Shown: in pieces, positions 1-6,506 of the stretch
Position numbering within the stretch: the stretch's first letter is position 1
Layout of the letters: every line of letters starts with the position of its first letter
NCBI GenBank assembly: GCA_007124105.1
Contig: SLFT01000244.1
Location: forward strand, 1-10,292
Direction: 5' to 3'
Source of the DNA: Candidatus Hydrogenedentota bacterium
Lineage (GTDB): Bacteria; Hydrogenedentota; Hydrogenedentia; Hydrogenedentales; CAITNO01
Length of the DNA stretch: 10,292 bases
The notes under the pieces: model-generated
Told to the model about the DNA's origin: nothing
Databases searched by the model: none
The model's input: the letters and a program-made list of their open reading frames with translations, nothing else
Program-made: the position numbers and the translations under genes

Positions 1-5
1 ACAAA

Positions 6-1688
6 TTACTGGAGCGCTTTGACGATGGCCTTGCACAAGATATCCTCGTTTTGCTTAGGCGATTCCACCACAGGGCGGCAGTTTCCATTTCGTAGGGCTT
101 TAGTGGTGACCGGGCCAATGGACGCATGCACGATATTGTCGTTTTGACGACGTAATGTTTCGTATAAGCCACTCGCGATATAAGCGCGCACGGCTGATGG
201 GCTGAAAAAAGCAATGCATTCCGGCGCGAAGGCAATCAAATCGGCAATATCACGTTCTGCTACATTGCGTTGTACCGTGTTGTAAATAGGTATCGCATTC
301 ACCAGCATGCCGCGCGCGGCAAGTTGGTCGGCGATAACGGAACGGGCCAGGCTGCTTTGTGGGAGGAGCACACGTTTCCCTGCCGGATGTTGTTCTGCCT
401 GTAACAGTTTTTCGACCAATGCTTCGGAAGTGTGTTCCATGGGCATAACGTCAACATGCAGACCGGCAGTGCGTATCTGGGCTGCGGTGGCCTCGCCGAT
501 GGCGGCAATGCGCTGTTCACGATAGTCGCTTAAACTTCTATTGGTATGGGACAGCGCGTCGTGAAAATAATGTACAGCGTTTGCGCTTGTAAAGATCAGC
601 CAGTCAAAGCGTTCATCTTTCGCCGGAAGCGGCGCGTCAGGGCATGGGGATATCTCTATCAGTGGCAGATACAGAACTGATGCGCCTGATTTTTCAAGCA
701 TTGCGCCAAAAGATGTTGCCTGGTGCGGTGCGCGGGTGACTACAATACGACGGTTTCGCAGCGGAAACGTCGTCTTTAGAGCAGAAGAACTGGGCGCGTT
801 GATCTGTTTACGTAATGCGGCGCCCGTGTCTGTGCCGAGTGTTGACGCATCGTTGACAGGCGCATTGCAAGAAATACGGGCTGTGACACCGGTATCCATA
901 TTGGCGGCAAATGCCTGAAGATAGACGCGTTCATCTTGTACTTGTACATATACGCCAAGGGGGGCACGGCATCCACCGCCAAAGGCTTGCAGCACAGCGC
1001 GTTCGCACATTACTGCAACGGCTGTTGTGGCGTTGTGCAGGGCGGTCAGTAACGCGACCACATCATAGTTGTCAGCGCGCGTTTCCAGGGCAAGCGCTCC
1101 CTGGCCGGGAGCGGGAAGCATTTGCGACAGCGGGATTTCTTGTATTCGTGGGTCAGTAAACAATTGCAGCCGGATAAGTCCCGCGCTGGCGAGCATAACG
1201 GCATCCAGATCGCCCGGGGCAGCGCGTCGCATCCGTGTAGGCACATTGCCGCGCAGTTCCCGTATCTGTAAGTCGGGGCGCGCGGCCAGTAACTGCGCCT
1301 TGCGTCGAAGACTTGACGTGCCGACCAAAGCGCCATGGGGCAGGGAGTCCAAGCGATGCCCCTCGGGGGAGATAAGCGCGTCCGTGGGGCATTCACGTTC
1401 CGTGACGGCGGCGACGGTAAGGTCATCGGGCTGCTTTGTGGGCAGGTCTTTGAGACTATGGACAGCTACGTCAATTTCACGATTCAGGAGCGCTACTTCA
1501 ATTTCACGGGTAAACGCGCCCAGACCACCGATTTCGGCAAGGGGGGCGTCGGGCTTGTTGTCGCCTTTTGTTTTGATGACGCGCAATTCAGCGGTTACAT
1601 CGCCGCGTACTTCTAATAATTGCGATATGACCAGCCTGGTCTGCGTCAATGCCAGATCGCTTCCTCTCGAACCGAATATGATCTTCAT
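6..1688 (-). CDS. hemCD: Fused porphobilinogen deaminase / uroporphyrinogen-III synthase (HemC-HemD)
   Basis: A 560-residue protein that should carry out two consecutive cytoplasmic steps of tetrapyrrole (heme, siroheme, cobamide) synthesis: polymerising four porphobilinogens to hydroxymethylbilane, then cyclising this with ring-D inversion to uroporphyrinogen III. Residues 1 to about 300 are HemC: the HSLKDLP segment puts the catalytic Asp at 81, SSLRR lies at 125-129, and the dipyrromethane-cofactor Cys is C240 in the GGGC motif. Residues about 312-560 are HemD, beginning RRIVVTRAP, with FTSANAV near 366-372 and IGEATA near 397. Each half is close to the usual length of the free-standing enzyme, so this is a full fusion and not readthrough into a fragment; the junction near 295-311 is short and Ser-rich. 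The ATG at 1688 follows AGGA at a suitable distance (ACAGGAATCACG-ATG). The gene stands apart from the TPR gene upstream by 415 bases. Fused hemC/hemD genes are known in some other bacteria, such as Leptospira. Confidence 0.95.
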   Translation of the reverse strand: MKIIFGSRGSDLALTQTRLVISQLLEVRGDVTAELRVIKTKGDNKPDAPLAEIGGLGAFTREIEVALLNREIDVAVHSLKDLPTKQPDDLTVAAVTERECPTDALISPEGHRLDSLPHGALVGTSSLRRKAQLLAARPDLQIRELRGNVPTRMRRAAPGDLDAVMLASAGLIRLQLFTDPRIQEIPLSQMLPAPGQGALALETRADNYDVVALLTALHNATTAVAVMCERAVLQAFGGGCRAPLGVYVQVQDERVYLQAFAANMDTGVTARISCNAPVNDASTLGTDTGAALRKQINAPSSSALKTTFPLRNRRIVVTRAPHQATSFGAMLEKSGASVLYLPLIEISPCPDAPLPAKDERFDWLIFTSANAVHYFHDALSHTNRSLSDYREQRIAAIGEATAAQIRTAGLHVDVMPMEHTSEALVEKLLQAEQHPAGKRVLLPQSSLARSVIADQLAARGMLVNAIPIYNTVQRNVAERDIADLIAFAPECIAFFSPSAVRAYIASGLYETLRRQNDNIVHASIGPVTTKALRNGNCRPVVESPKQNEDILCKAIVKALQ

Positions 1689-2103
1689 CGTGATTCCTGT
1701 TAATCCGGCGAAACAAGTGGCGGGCCAACTTCAGTTTTTCAGACATCGTAGGAAATTCGTAAAGGCATTTTGTAACGCAACACATGGGCTGAATGTTCTT
1801 AAACCAAGGCTGCCCTGTGGGACATGCCGCAAAGAGGCGAAACAGACAGGGTACAAGCGCAGACCGCCGTCGCTTGGGAGTCGCCGCCTCGACACAAGGC
1901 AGTTTAGTGTCATTTCGGCCCATATACGTCATTAGATGTTTTTGAGCCGATGGTAGTTACGTTACCTCAGCGCTTTGTTTTTCCGACGACACACGCAGGC
2001 AATAACTGACGTACGATAGCCTTCAGGTCTTGATTACGCATTATGACCTGTTATGTCTCGTATTTATTGTCAAGAATGGCAATAATCAACTACCGGATAT
2101 TGT
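1689..2103. other. Gene-free region between the TPR gene and hemCD
   Basis: A 415-base stretch in which I find no convincing protein gene: the short open frames here overlap hemCD or have no protein-like composition. It contains the nested hairpin at about 1786-1921, described separately. Nearer the TPR gene there is a small inverted repeat, CAGGTC at 2024-2029 against GACCTG at 2045-2050, with a 15-base loop and no T-run after it on the minus strand, so it is a poor terminator. The hemCD promoter must lie in this region if the gene is transcribed on its own, but I see no clear -35/-10 pair. Confidence 0.6.
1786..1921. ncRNA. Candidate structured RNA or leader: long nested hairpin
   Basis: Four pairs of complementary segments nest perfectly inside each other: 1786-1793 with 1914-1921 (8 pairs, one wobble or mismatch depending on strand), 1810-1819 with 1893-1902 (10 pairs, same caveat), 1834-1839 with 1885-1890 (GAGGCG/CGCCTC, perfect) and 1854-1859 with 1871-1876 (CAAGCG/CGCTTG, perfect, 11-base loop). 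Together they form a rod of about 136 bases with internal bulges. A rod with a bubble between stems recalls 6S RNA, but I recognise none of its conserved sequence, and it lacks the marks of SRP RNA, RNase P RNA and tmRNA. Strand is unsettled. The minus reading lets the outer stem extend by about six more pairs using G-U wobbles, while the plus reading gains three at the second stem. The minus strand agrees with the neighbouring genes and would place the structure about 98 bases upstream of the hemCD start, as a leader or a small RNA. Confidence 0.35.
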
Positions 2104-3192
2104 TTATTCTTCAGGCGTTTCATTTTCTGCGGCATTATCGCTGGAGACTTCGCTGTTGTCTCTGGCGCCGTCTTCCGCAGTCGGCGTTTCAGCGATGTCA
2201 TCTTCGGCAAGAGGCTCATCTGCCGCAGCCTCATCGGCTTCCTCGGGCTCGGTTGCGTCGGCGTCCGTTGTATCTCCGTCGCCATCATCCGCAGTCGGCG
2301 TTTCAGCGGTGTCATCTTCGGCAAGAGGCTCATCTACCGCAGCCTCATCGGCTTCCTCGGGTTCGGTTGCGTCGTCGTCCGCTGCATCTTCGTCATCCGC
2401 GCCCGCTACAGTTTCGCCTTCCTGCTCTCTATCATCGTCTGTCACAGGTGGACTATCATCGAAACTGACATCATCCAGTTCCAGACCAAAAAGATCGTCC
2501 TCTCCCTCCTGTGGAACTAAGTCGGGATGCTCTTCGGCCAGTTCATCAAGCGCCGCTTGTGCTCGTCGCGCGATGGCGGAGTCAGGGAATACCTGGAGCT
2601 GCTGCTGGTAGGCGGCCACAGCGTCCTCGAAACGCTCCATCTCCTCAAGTACGCGTCCAATATCATAATGTTTGCGGCGCGCAATAAACTCGCCCGGCCA
2701 GTCTTGCGTTACCCGCTCGAAGCCCTCGAGAGCTGCTTCCAGGTCGCCGCGATTCCAAGCGATAAACGCAAGCGCGTCAACGGCGTTTACGATATAGTCG
2801 CTGTTCGGATAATCGTTAATGAGGCGGTTAAATGTTTCTTCGGCAACATCATATTCCTCCGCCTGGATAGCGGTTTCACCCTTGCGGTAAAGCGCTTCGG
2901 GCGTCCAGCGACCAAGCGCGTTTATGGCCGCGTTATATTTCTCCAGCCGCTCCTCTGGTTCCGTTACAAGGGCGGCCTCGGCATAACGAGTTGCCCGTTC
3001 ACGTTCGTTGATTGTGGCGCTGACCCTTATGAGAACGCCAATAGCAATACAGAGGATAAGAAATATAGCGCCCGCAATATAAATCTTATAGTTTTCTTCC
3101 AGATGGGCTACCGCCTTCTGCAACTCTGTCTTCGGTTCTTCTCTAATCAGCAGATGATCAGTTAAGGGTTTCTTCTTGCGAGGTCTTGCCAT
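2104..3192 (-). CDS. Membrane-anchored TPR protein with long acidic repeat tail
   Basis: A 362-residue protein. A basic N-terminus (ARPRKKK) and an amphipathic stretch precede one strongly hydrophobic segment at about 36-57. With the positive-inside rule this gives an N-in, C-out inner-membrane topology, placing the rest in the periplasm. Residues about 95-220 read as tetratricopeptide repeats (ALYRKGETA, YDVAEETFNRLINDYP, GDLEAALEGFERV, FEDAVAAYQQQLQVFPDS). The layout of short basic head, one helix and TPRs resembles YfgM-like proteins (TPR_21 type), but I would not name it as such. From about 228 to the end the chain is extremely rich in Asp and Glu, with few large hydrophobics, and is probably disordered. 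It holds two copies of a 38-residue unit starting DATEPEEADEAA at 274 and 312. The start is the ATG at 3192 with only a weak AAAG upstream. The gene follows the two lipoprotein-type genes at 91 bases and may be co-transcribed with them. TPRs suggest a role in protein interaction; the partner is unknown. Confidence 0.85.
   Translation of the reverse strand: MARPRKKKPLTDHLLIREEPKTELQKAVAHLEENYKIYIAGAIFLILCIAIGVLIRVSATINERERATRYAEAALVTEPEERLEKYNAAINALGRWTPEALYRKGETAIQAEEYDVAEETFNRLINDYPNSDYIVNAVDALAFIAWNRGDLEAALEGFERVTQDWPGEFIARRKHYDIGRVLEEMERFEDAVAAYQQQLQVFPDSAIARRAQAALDELAEEHPDLVPQEGEDDLFGLELDDVSFDDSPPVTDDDREQEGETVAGADDEDAADDDATEPEEADEAAVDEPLAEDDTAETPTADDGDGDTTDADATEPEEADEAAADEPLAEDDIAETPTAEDGARDNSEVSSDNAAENETPEE
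2174..2381 (-). repeat. Tandem duplication inside the TPR gene's acidic tail
   Basis: Bases 2174-2267 and 2288-2381 are near-identical (4 differences in 94) at a spacing of 114 bases, exactly 38 codons. The linking 20 bases also resemble each other more loosely, so the full unit is 114 bases. The reading frame is kept and the encoded units differ only by conservative changes such as Ala/Val and Ile/Thr. The low divergence indicates a recent duplication or copy homogenisation. Confidence 0.9.
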
Positions 3193-3283
3193 TACGTGAT
3201 ACTTTCGTTTGGTTTAATCCAAGTGTTCCAACACAACCGCACGCCGCAGCTGTACAGACGCCACGGCAGCGCTTCTTGACATC

Positions 3284-3757
3284 TCAGGAGATCGGTCCCC
3301 ATTCCACTATTTGCCATGTATCGCCAAAGCGGTCCAGCATGATGACAACTTGCCCTTGCAGGTTCGTCGGCGGATACTCAAGCGGCAACACAGATTCGGC
3401 GATGGTGCCGAAGGTATCAATAACCCGCGCTCTGTCGCCGCGAACGCGGATATCCGGGGGTGTACGTGTTATATTTATTGCCCGGTAATGCCTGAAGATA
3501 GTATTCAAATCTTCGCTTAGTTGTTGATAATCACGTCCTTCACGGTCCTCGTAATTACGTGAGACATGCGCAAGCACCTGATATATGCGGCGTCTTTGCA
3601 TACCGCGTTGTACATCTTCAAGTACCAGCGTAATTTTATCTTCATCGCTAAGCCTTGTGCCTGTGACGCGTCCCATGTCCAGCGGCAATCGCGTCTGGCA
3701 GCCGAGGCCAAGGAAAACGCAGCAGGTACAGACCAATACTGTGCGTGAATATCGCAT
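3284..3757 (-). CDS. Small lipoprotein-type protein with a possible NTF2-like fold
   Basis: A 157-residue protein starting with a hydrophobic export segment that ends in FLGLGC, so Cys20 is a candidate lipidation site. The residue at -3 is Gly and not the usual Leu, so the lipobox is imperfect; cleavage and lipidation are likely but not certain. The mature part (residues about 35-157) opens with a helical stretch (DEDKITLVLEDVQRGMQRR) and continues with a helix and beta pattern (VLAHVSRNYED, VIDTFGTIAES, DTWQIVEWGP) like small NTF2/SnoaL-type proteins. This is a fold impression, not an identification. The ATG at 3757 overlaps the TGA of the upstream gene by one base (TGATG), which points to translational coupling. 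A TTG codon directly before it is a less likely start. GGAAT lies 10 bases upstream. No catalytic motif is visible and the function is unknown. Confidence 0.8.
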   Translation of the reverse strand: MRYSRTVLVCTCCVFLGLGCQTRLPLDMGRVTGTRLSDEDKITLVLEDVQRGMQRRRIYQVLAHVSRNYEDREGRDYQQLSEDLNTIFRHYRAINITRTPPDIRVRGDRARVIDTFGTIAESVLPLEYPPTNLQGQVVIMLDRFGDTWQIVEWGPIS

Positions 3758-4272
3758 CAAAATTGGGATTCCGTCGTCTGATCAGGCAATAAATGAAGCA
3801 CCAACCGTCTTCCGCGGAGCGGGCCCATGGGGATTATGGATACTTCAAGTTTCTTGCCAGGTTTTCTGAACAGCAGTTCAGCGCCGCCAGCCGCCTGTTT
3901 GACATTCACCAGCTTCCAGTCGGCGGCGGGGCAGGAGTCAATATAGAACTGCGCAATATCATTCACGGACTCGCGGATATTATAGACCATGCGTCCTACG
4001 GTGAAAGACGGCGACTCATAGACATAAGAGCGTTCGAGGTCCTCCTGGGCGTTTTCAGGAAGCGGTACATCCCGAAACCGCTGATTGGACGCCATGCGCA
4101 AGCCGCCCGGTTGTGGTGGTGCTGCTACTGCTGTGGACGTTTCGCGAGAAGGCGTGTCGTCCTCAAGCAATTCAACTGGCGGCATCGGTTCCTGGCCCCA
4201 GGGAACACTCTGGCAACCGACGAAAAGCGCCGCGCACATTGTAATGTAAAAAAGCGTTGTCAGCCGAATCAT
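3757..4272 (-). CDS. Lipoprotein-type protein of unknown function
   Basis: A 171-residue protein with a signal segment ending LFVGC, making Cys20 the probable lipidated residue (Phe at -3 is tolerated, though less usual). A Pro/Glu/Thr-rich linker follows to about residue 60. The folded part, from about 68, contains DVPLPENAQEDLERSYVYES, then VGRMVYNIRESVNDIAQFYIDSCPAADWKLV, then a strand pair (AELLFRKPGKKLEVSII). This pattern, 'pre-strand, R-x-Y-V-Y-E, then a helix before W-K-L-V', is like small lipoproteins of Deltaproteobacteria and relatives that I cannot name to a family. The open frame extends 28 codons further upstream, but I place the start at the ATG at 4272: it has GAGGT close by (GAGGTAACT-ATG) and begins the signal peptide directly. 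First gene of a probable envelope operon with the next lipoprotein and perhaps the TPR protein. Confidence 0.8.
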   Translation of the reverse strand: MIRLTTLFYITMCAALFVGCQSVPWGQEPMPPVELLEDDTPSRETSTAVAAPPQPGGLRMASNQRFRDVPLPENAQEDLERSYVYESPSFTVGRMVYNIRESVNDIAQFYIDSCPAADWKLVNVKQAAGGAELLFRKPGKKLEVSIIPMGPLRGRRLVLHLLPDQTTESQF

Positions 4273-4393
4273 AGTTACCTCATCCTGTTGATGCTCATTT
4301 ACGAGCGAGGAACGCTTGAGCCGCGCGTACTGCGACAATAACACTGCCCGGAACACGCATGCCGTTGCGCACGATACCCTTACTTCTGCCTAT

Positions 4394-4423
4394 AGCATAG
4401 ATAATCTTACCTGATACTTTCAA
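4394..4423 (-). promoter_or_regulatory. Candidate sigma70-type promoter for the lipoprotein genes
   Basis: On the minus strand a -35 box TTGAAA (4418-4423, five of six) is followed after 18 bases by TATGCT (4394-4399, four of six). Transcription would start near 4387 and give a leader of about 115 bases before the ATG at 4272. It lies in the 182-base gap after the DUF1569 gene, the only space available for a promoter of the lipoprotein pair. Confidence 0.4.
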
Positions 4424-4454
4424 CTATGTGAAGCCTTGGGGGGCGTCAGACATC

Positions 4455-4910
4455 TCACACGTCAAATTGTCGCAGGTGATATTCGAAGTGGCGCACATGC
4501 AGTTTGTCCCATTCGTCCACGTCAAGAGGGCCGAAAAAAGGGTGTGGCGCGGGGTCGAGTTCGTCCGCCTGAACCAATTGCAGGTATTCCTCGATAATGG
4601 CCTGTAATGTTTCGATGTCCCCAGATTCGAGCAGTGTGAGACCATTGGCAGTTAATTGTGGCGGCAGATGCATGTTTCTGGGCATGGGCAACAGGCCGCG
4701 CAAGACCAATGGCTTGACAAGGGTGCGGAGGCGCCATGTACTACAATCAGGGATGCGGGTCGAACGCCCCATGGCGTGGCGCAATATCCAGATAAAATGC
4801 GCCAGAAGGTCGTTGCGCGTCATTGTGCCCCAGCGCGGACGACGGTCTTCTAGTATATGGCTTATACGCGTTATAATATTCGAACCGTAGTCTGAATCAA
4901 AATGTTGCAT
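4455..4910 (-). CDS. DUF1569 / DinB-like protein
   Basis: A 151-residue protein with the hallmarks of the DUF1569 family, a DinB-like four-helix-bundle group: RxRWGTMTRNDLLAHF near the start (RWG at 26-28, His38), a central LPP segment (82-84), and the C-terminal block HPFFGPLDVDEWDKLHVRHFEYHLRQF (123-149). His38, His141 and His145 are the likely metal-binding set by analogy with DinB-type proteins. No enzymatic activity is established for the family; some DinB relatives are thiol-dependent transferases. The frame is open a further 106 codons upstream, into the end of the rluB gene. That extension has no protein-like pattern and lies outside the normal family length of about 150, so I start at the ATG at 4910. 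Its ribosome site is weak, and no promoter is obvious in the gap before it. Confidence 0.8.
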   Translation of the reverse strand: MQHFDSDYGSNIITRISHILEDRRPRWGTMTRNDLLAHFIWILRHAMGRSTRIPDCSTWRLRTLVKPLVLRGLLPMPRNMHLPPQLTANGLTLLESGDIETLQAIIEEYLQLVQADELDPAPHPFFGPLDVDEWDKLHVRHFEYHLRQFDV

Positions 4911-5178
4911 AAGAGGAACCCTTATTCCTTTAACCCGCGTATCTCGTCGGATTTCCGCCATGTGCGCAAGCCCCAAAGTCACCTCAGTTTTCTGGGTTGC
5001 TCGCCGACCCAAATATGTGCCGGTATGCTTCCAACCAGCGCCTGTGCCAAAGTGTGGAAAAACACGTTGCGATTCCTGCGCGGGCTGACGGCAACGCCTG
5101 TGTTCGTAAACGAATCTCAGGTTGTGGCCATTTACCTTGCAACCGTAGCCGCAAACAGTCTTACCGCCCGATATATGG
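4911..5178. other. Intergenic gap between the rluB-like and DUF1569 genes
   Basis: A 268-base stretch with an open minus-strand frame that I consider non-coding (see the DUF1569 entry). It includes an inverted repeat TTCGT-AA-ACGAA at 5103-5114, which could be a protein-binding site or chance. I see no stem with a T-run that would act as a terminator for the rluB group and no clear promoter for DUF1569. Confidence 0.5.
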
Positions 5179-5904
5179 TCATTCAAGCGATTCCGTGCAT
5201 TTTCGCAGTCTTTCGACTTCGTCTGCATTCATATAGCGCCATTCGCCGGGCCGTAACCCCTTGGCATCAATGCCCGCAAAAGCGACCCGCTCTAATTTTT
5301 CGACGGGATGGCCCACAGCGGCGCACATACGTTTTACTTCGCGTTTCCGTCCTTCATGTATGGTCAATTTTATGAGCGACGTTTCAGCGCCGGCATTGAT
5401 GATTTTTACGTATGCCGGCGCGGTTAGACCGTCGTCCAGGCAGACGCCCTGGGCAAGACGGTTTGCTGTTTCAGGGGTCATGCTTCCTCTTACCCAAGCG
5501 AGGTAAACCTTGTTGACTTTGAAACTGGGATGTATCAAACGAAAAGCCAGTTCGCCGTCATTGGTAAAAAGGAGAACCCCTTCAACATCGCGGTCCAGAC
5601 GTCCCACGGGAAAGACGCGTTGCGCCAGTCCATCAAGATAGTTGGCAACGGTCTTTCGGTTGTGCGTGTCCTTAAGCGTGGTGATGACATTTTTCGGTTT
5701 GTTAAAGACAATATATACCTTGTCGTCAAATAATACCGGGCGGTCGTCAACGTAAACCTTGTCAATTTTCGGGTCTATTTGCTGGCCAAGATGCGCCGGT
5801 ACGCCATTTACAGATACCAGCCCATCCTGGATCAATCGTTCGCAGGCGCGCCGCGAGTCCACGCCACATGCGGCCAGATATTTTTGCAGACGTACCGCGC
5901 TCAT
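5179..5904 (-). CDS. rluB: rRNA pseudouridine synthase, RsuA/RluB family
   Basis: A 241-residue cytoplasmic enzyme that should isomerise a specific uridine in ribosomal RNA to pseudouridine. Residues 1-48 form an S4 RNA-binding domain (RLQKYLAACGVDSRRACERLI, LVSVNGVPA). The catalytic domain begins around 60 with VYIVFNKPKNVITT. The active-site loop GRLDRDVEG puts the catalytic Asp at 104, followed by VLLFTNDGEL. IHEGRKREVKRMCAAVGHPV (about 182-202) is the usual motif II/III region of the family, with LxRxxF just after. The family member is called RluB-like because the C-terminal extension ends soon after the domain; RsuA (16S) cannot be ruled out from sequence alone. The ATG at 5904 overlaps the scpB stop by one base (TAATG) and has GGAG just upstream, inside scpB. 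scpB and rluB are commonly adjacent in bacteria. Confidence 0.9.
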   Translation of the reverse strand: MSAVRLQKYLAACGVDSRRACERLIQDGLVSVNGVPAHLGQQIDPKIDKVYVDDRPVLFDDKVYIVFNKPKNVITTLKDTHNRKTVANYLDGLAQRVFPVGRLDRDVEGVLLFTNDGELAFRLIHPSFKVNKVYLAWVRGSMTPETANRLAQGVCLDDGLTAPAYVKIINAGAETSLIKLTIHEGRKREVKRMCAAVGHPVEKLERVAFAGIDAKGLRPGEWRYMNADEVERLRKCTESLE

Positions 5905-6503
5905 TACTGCTCCATTGTCCGTAGTTCATCCAGAGACGGCAGCTCTTTGAGACTTTTCAGTCCGAAACTGATCAGAAACTCGTCGGTGGTGCGATACAGT
6001 TTGGGCCTTCCGGGCAAGTCCGCTATGCCCACGATTTTGATAAGACGCTTTTCCTGTAGCTGATCGAAGGCATACGACACGCTCACGCCGCGTATGGCCT
6101 CGACCTCGGCCCGCGTCACAGGTTGCTTATAAGCGATAACGGCCAGTGTTTCGATCAGCGCCTTGCTGAGCCTGTTGCTTTTCTTGATTTGAAACAGGCG
6201 GCGCACGAACGGAGCGAATTCGGGTTTCGAAACGAGCTGGTAGCCTCCCGCTATCTCACGCAATAAGTATGGCAGCTCGCGTCTGGCGTTAAGTTCTTCT
6301 CGCAATTCCTCCAGCAGCGTGGCTACAATATCCGGATCAGTATCGCCCAATGCCTCGGCCAGGCGGTTGGCGCTTAATGGTCTGTCGCTGACAAAAAGCA
6401 ACGCGTACAGGGCGCGCTTGGATTCATCCCTGCTGAGTGTCTCGACAGTTTCTATCGCTTCGAAATCGTCTTGAATCTCTTCGTTCATATTCGTGGCGCC
6501 CAT
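5904..6503 (-). CDS. scpB: Segregation and condensation protein B (ScpB)
   Basis: A 199-residue protein matching ScpB, the kleisin-binding subunit of the SMC-ScpA-ScpB condensin that organises and separates chromosomes. Two winged-helix domains are visible: about 25-100 (RALYALLFVSDRPLSANRLAEALG to GYQLVSKPEFAPFVRRLF) and about 108-190 (LSKALIETLAVIAYKQPVTRAEVEAIRGV, then GRPKLYRTTDEFLISFGLKSLKELPSLDEL). These signatures are diagnostic of the family. The start is the ATG at 6503, with GGAG 8 bases upstream; a second Met at codon 6 has a poorer site. Only 3 bases separate it from the aroF stop, and it overlaps rluB by one base, so aroF, scpB and rluB should be one transcript. ScpA is not in the window. 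Confidence 0.95.
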   Translation of the reverse strand: MGATNMNEEIQDDFEAIETVETLSRDESKRALYALLFVSDRPLSANRLAEALGDTDPDIVATLLEELREELNARRELPYLLREIAGGYQLVSKPEFAPFVRRLFQIKKSNRLSKALIETLAVIAYKQPVTRAEVEAIRGVSVSYAFDQLQEKRLIKIVGIADLPGRPKLYRTTDEFLISFGLKSLKELPSLDELRTMEQ

Positions 6504-6506
6504 TTC

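Noticed and set aside
1786..1921. Identification of the nested hairpin as 6S RNA, SRP RNA, RNase P RNA or tmRNA
   Set aside because: The conserved sequence blocks of these classes are absent; only the rod shape recalls 6S, which is not enough.
1588..1932. Minus-strand frame of 114 residues near the hemCD start
   Set aside because: It overlaps the hemCD N-terminus in another frame and the nested hairpin; no domain or good ribosome site.
2040..2073. TTGACA on the minus strand (2068-2073) with CATAAT downstream, as a promoter toward the nested hairpin
   Set aside because: The spacer is 22 bases, too long for a normal sigma70 promoter, and no better -10 box lies at 16-18 bases.
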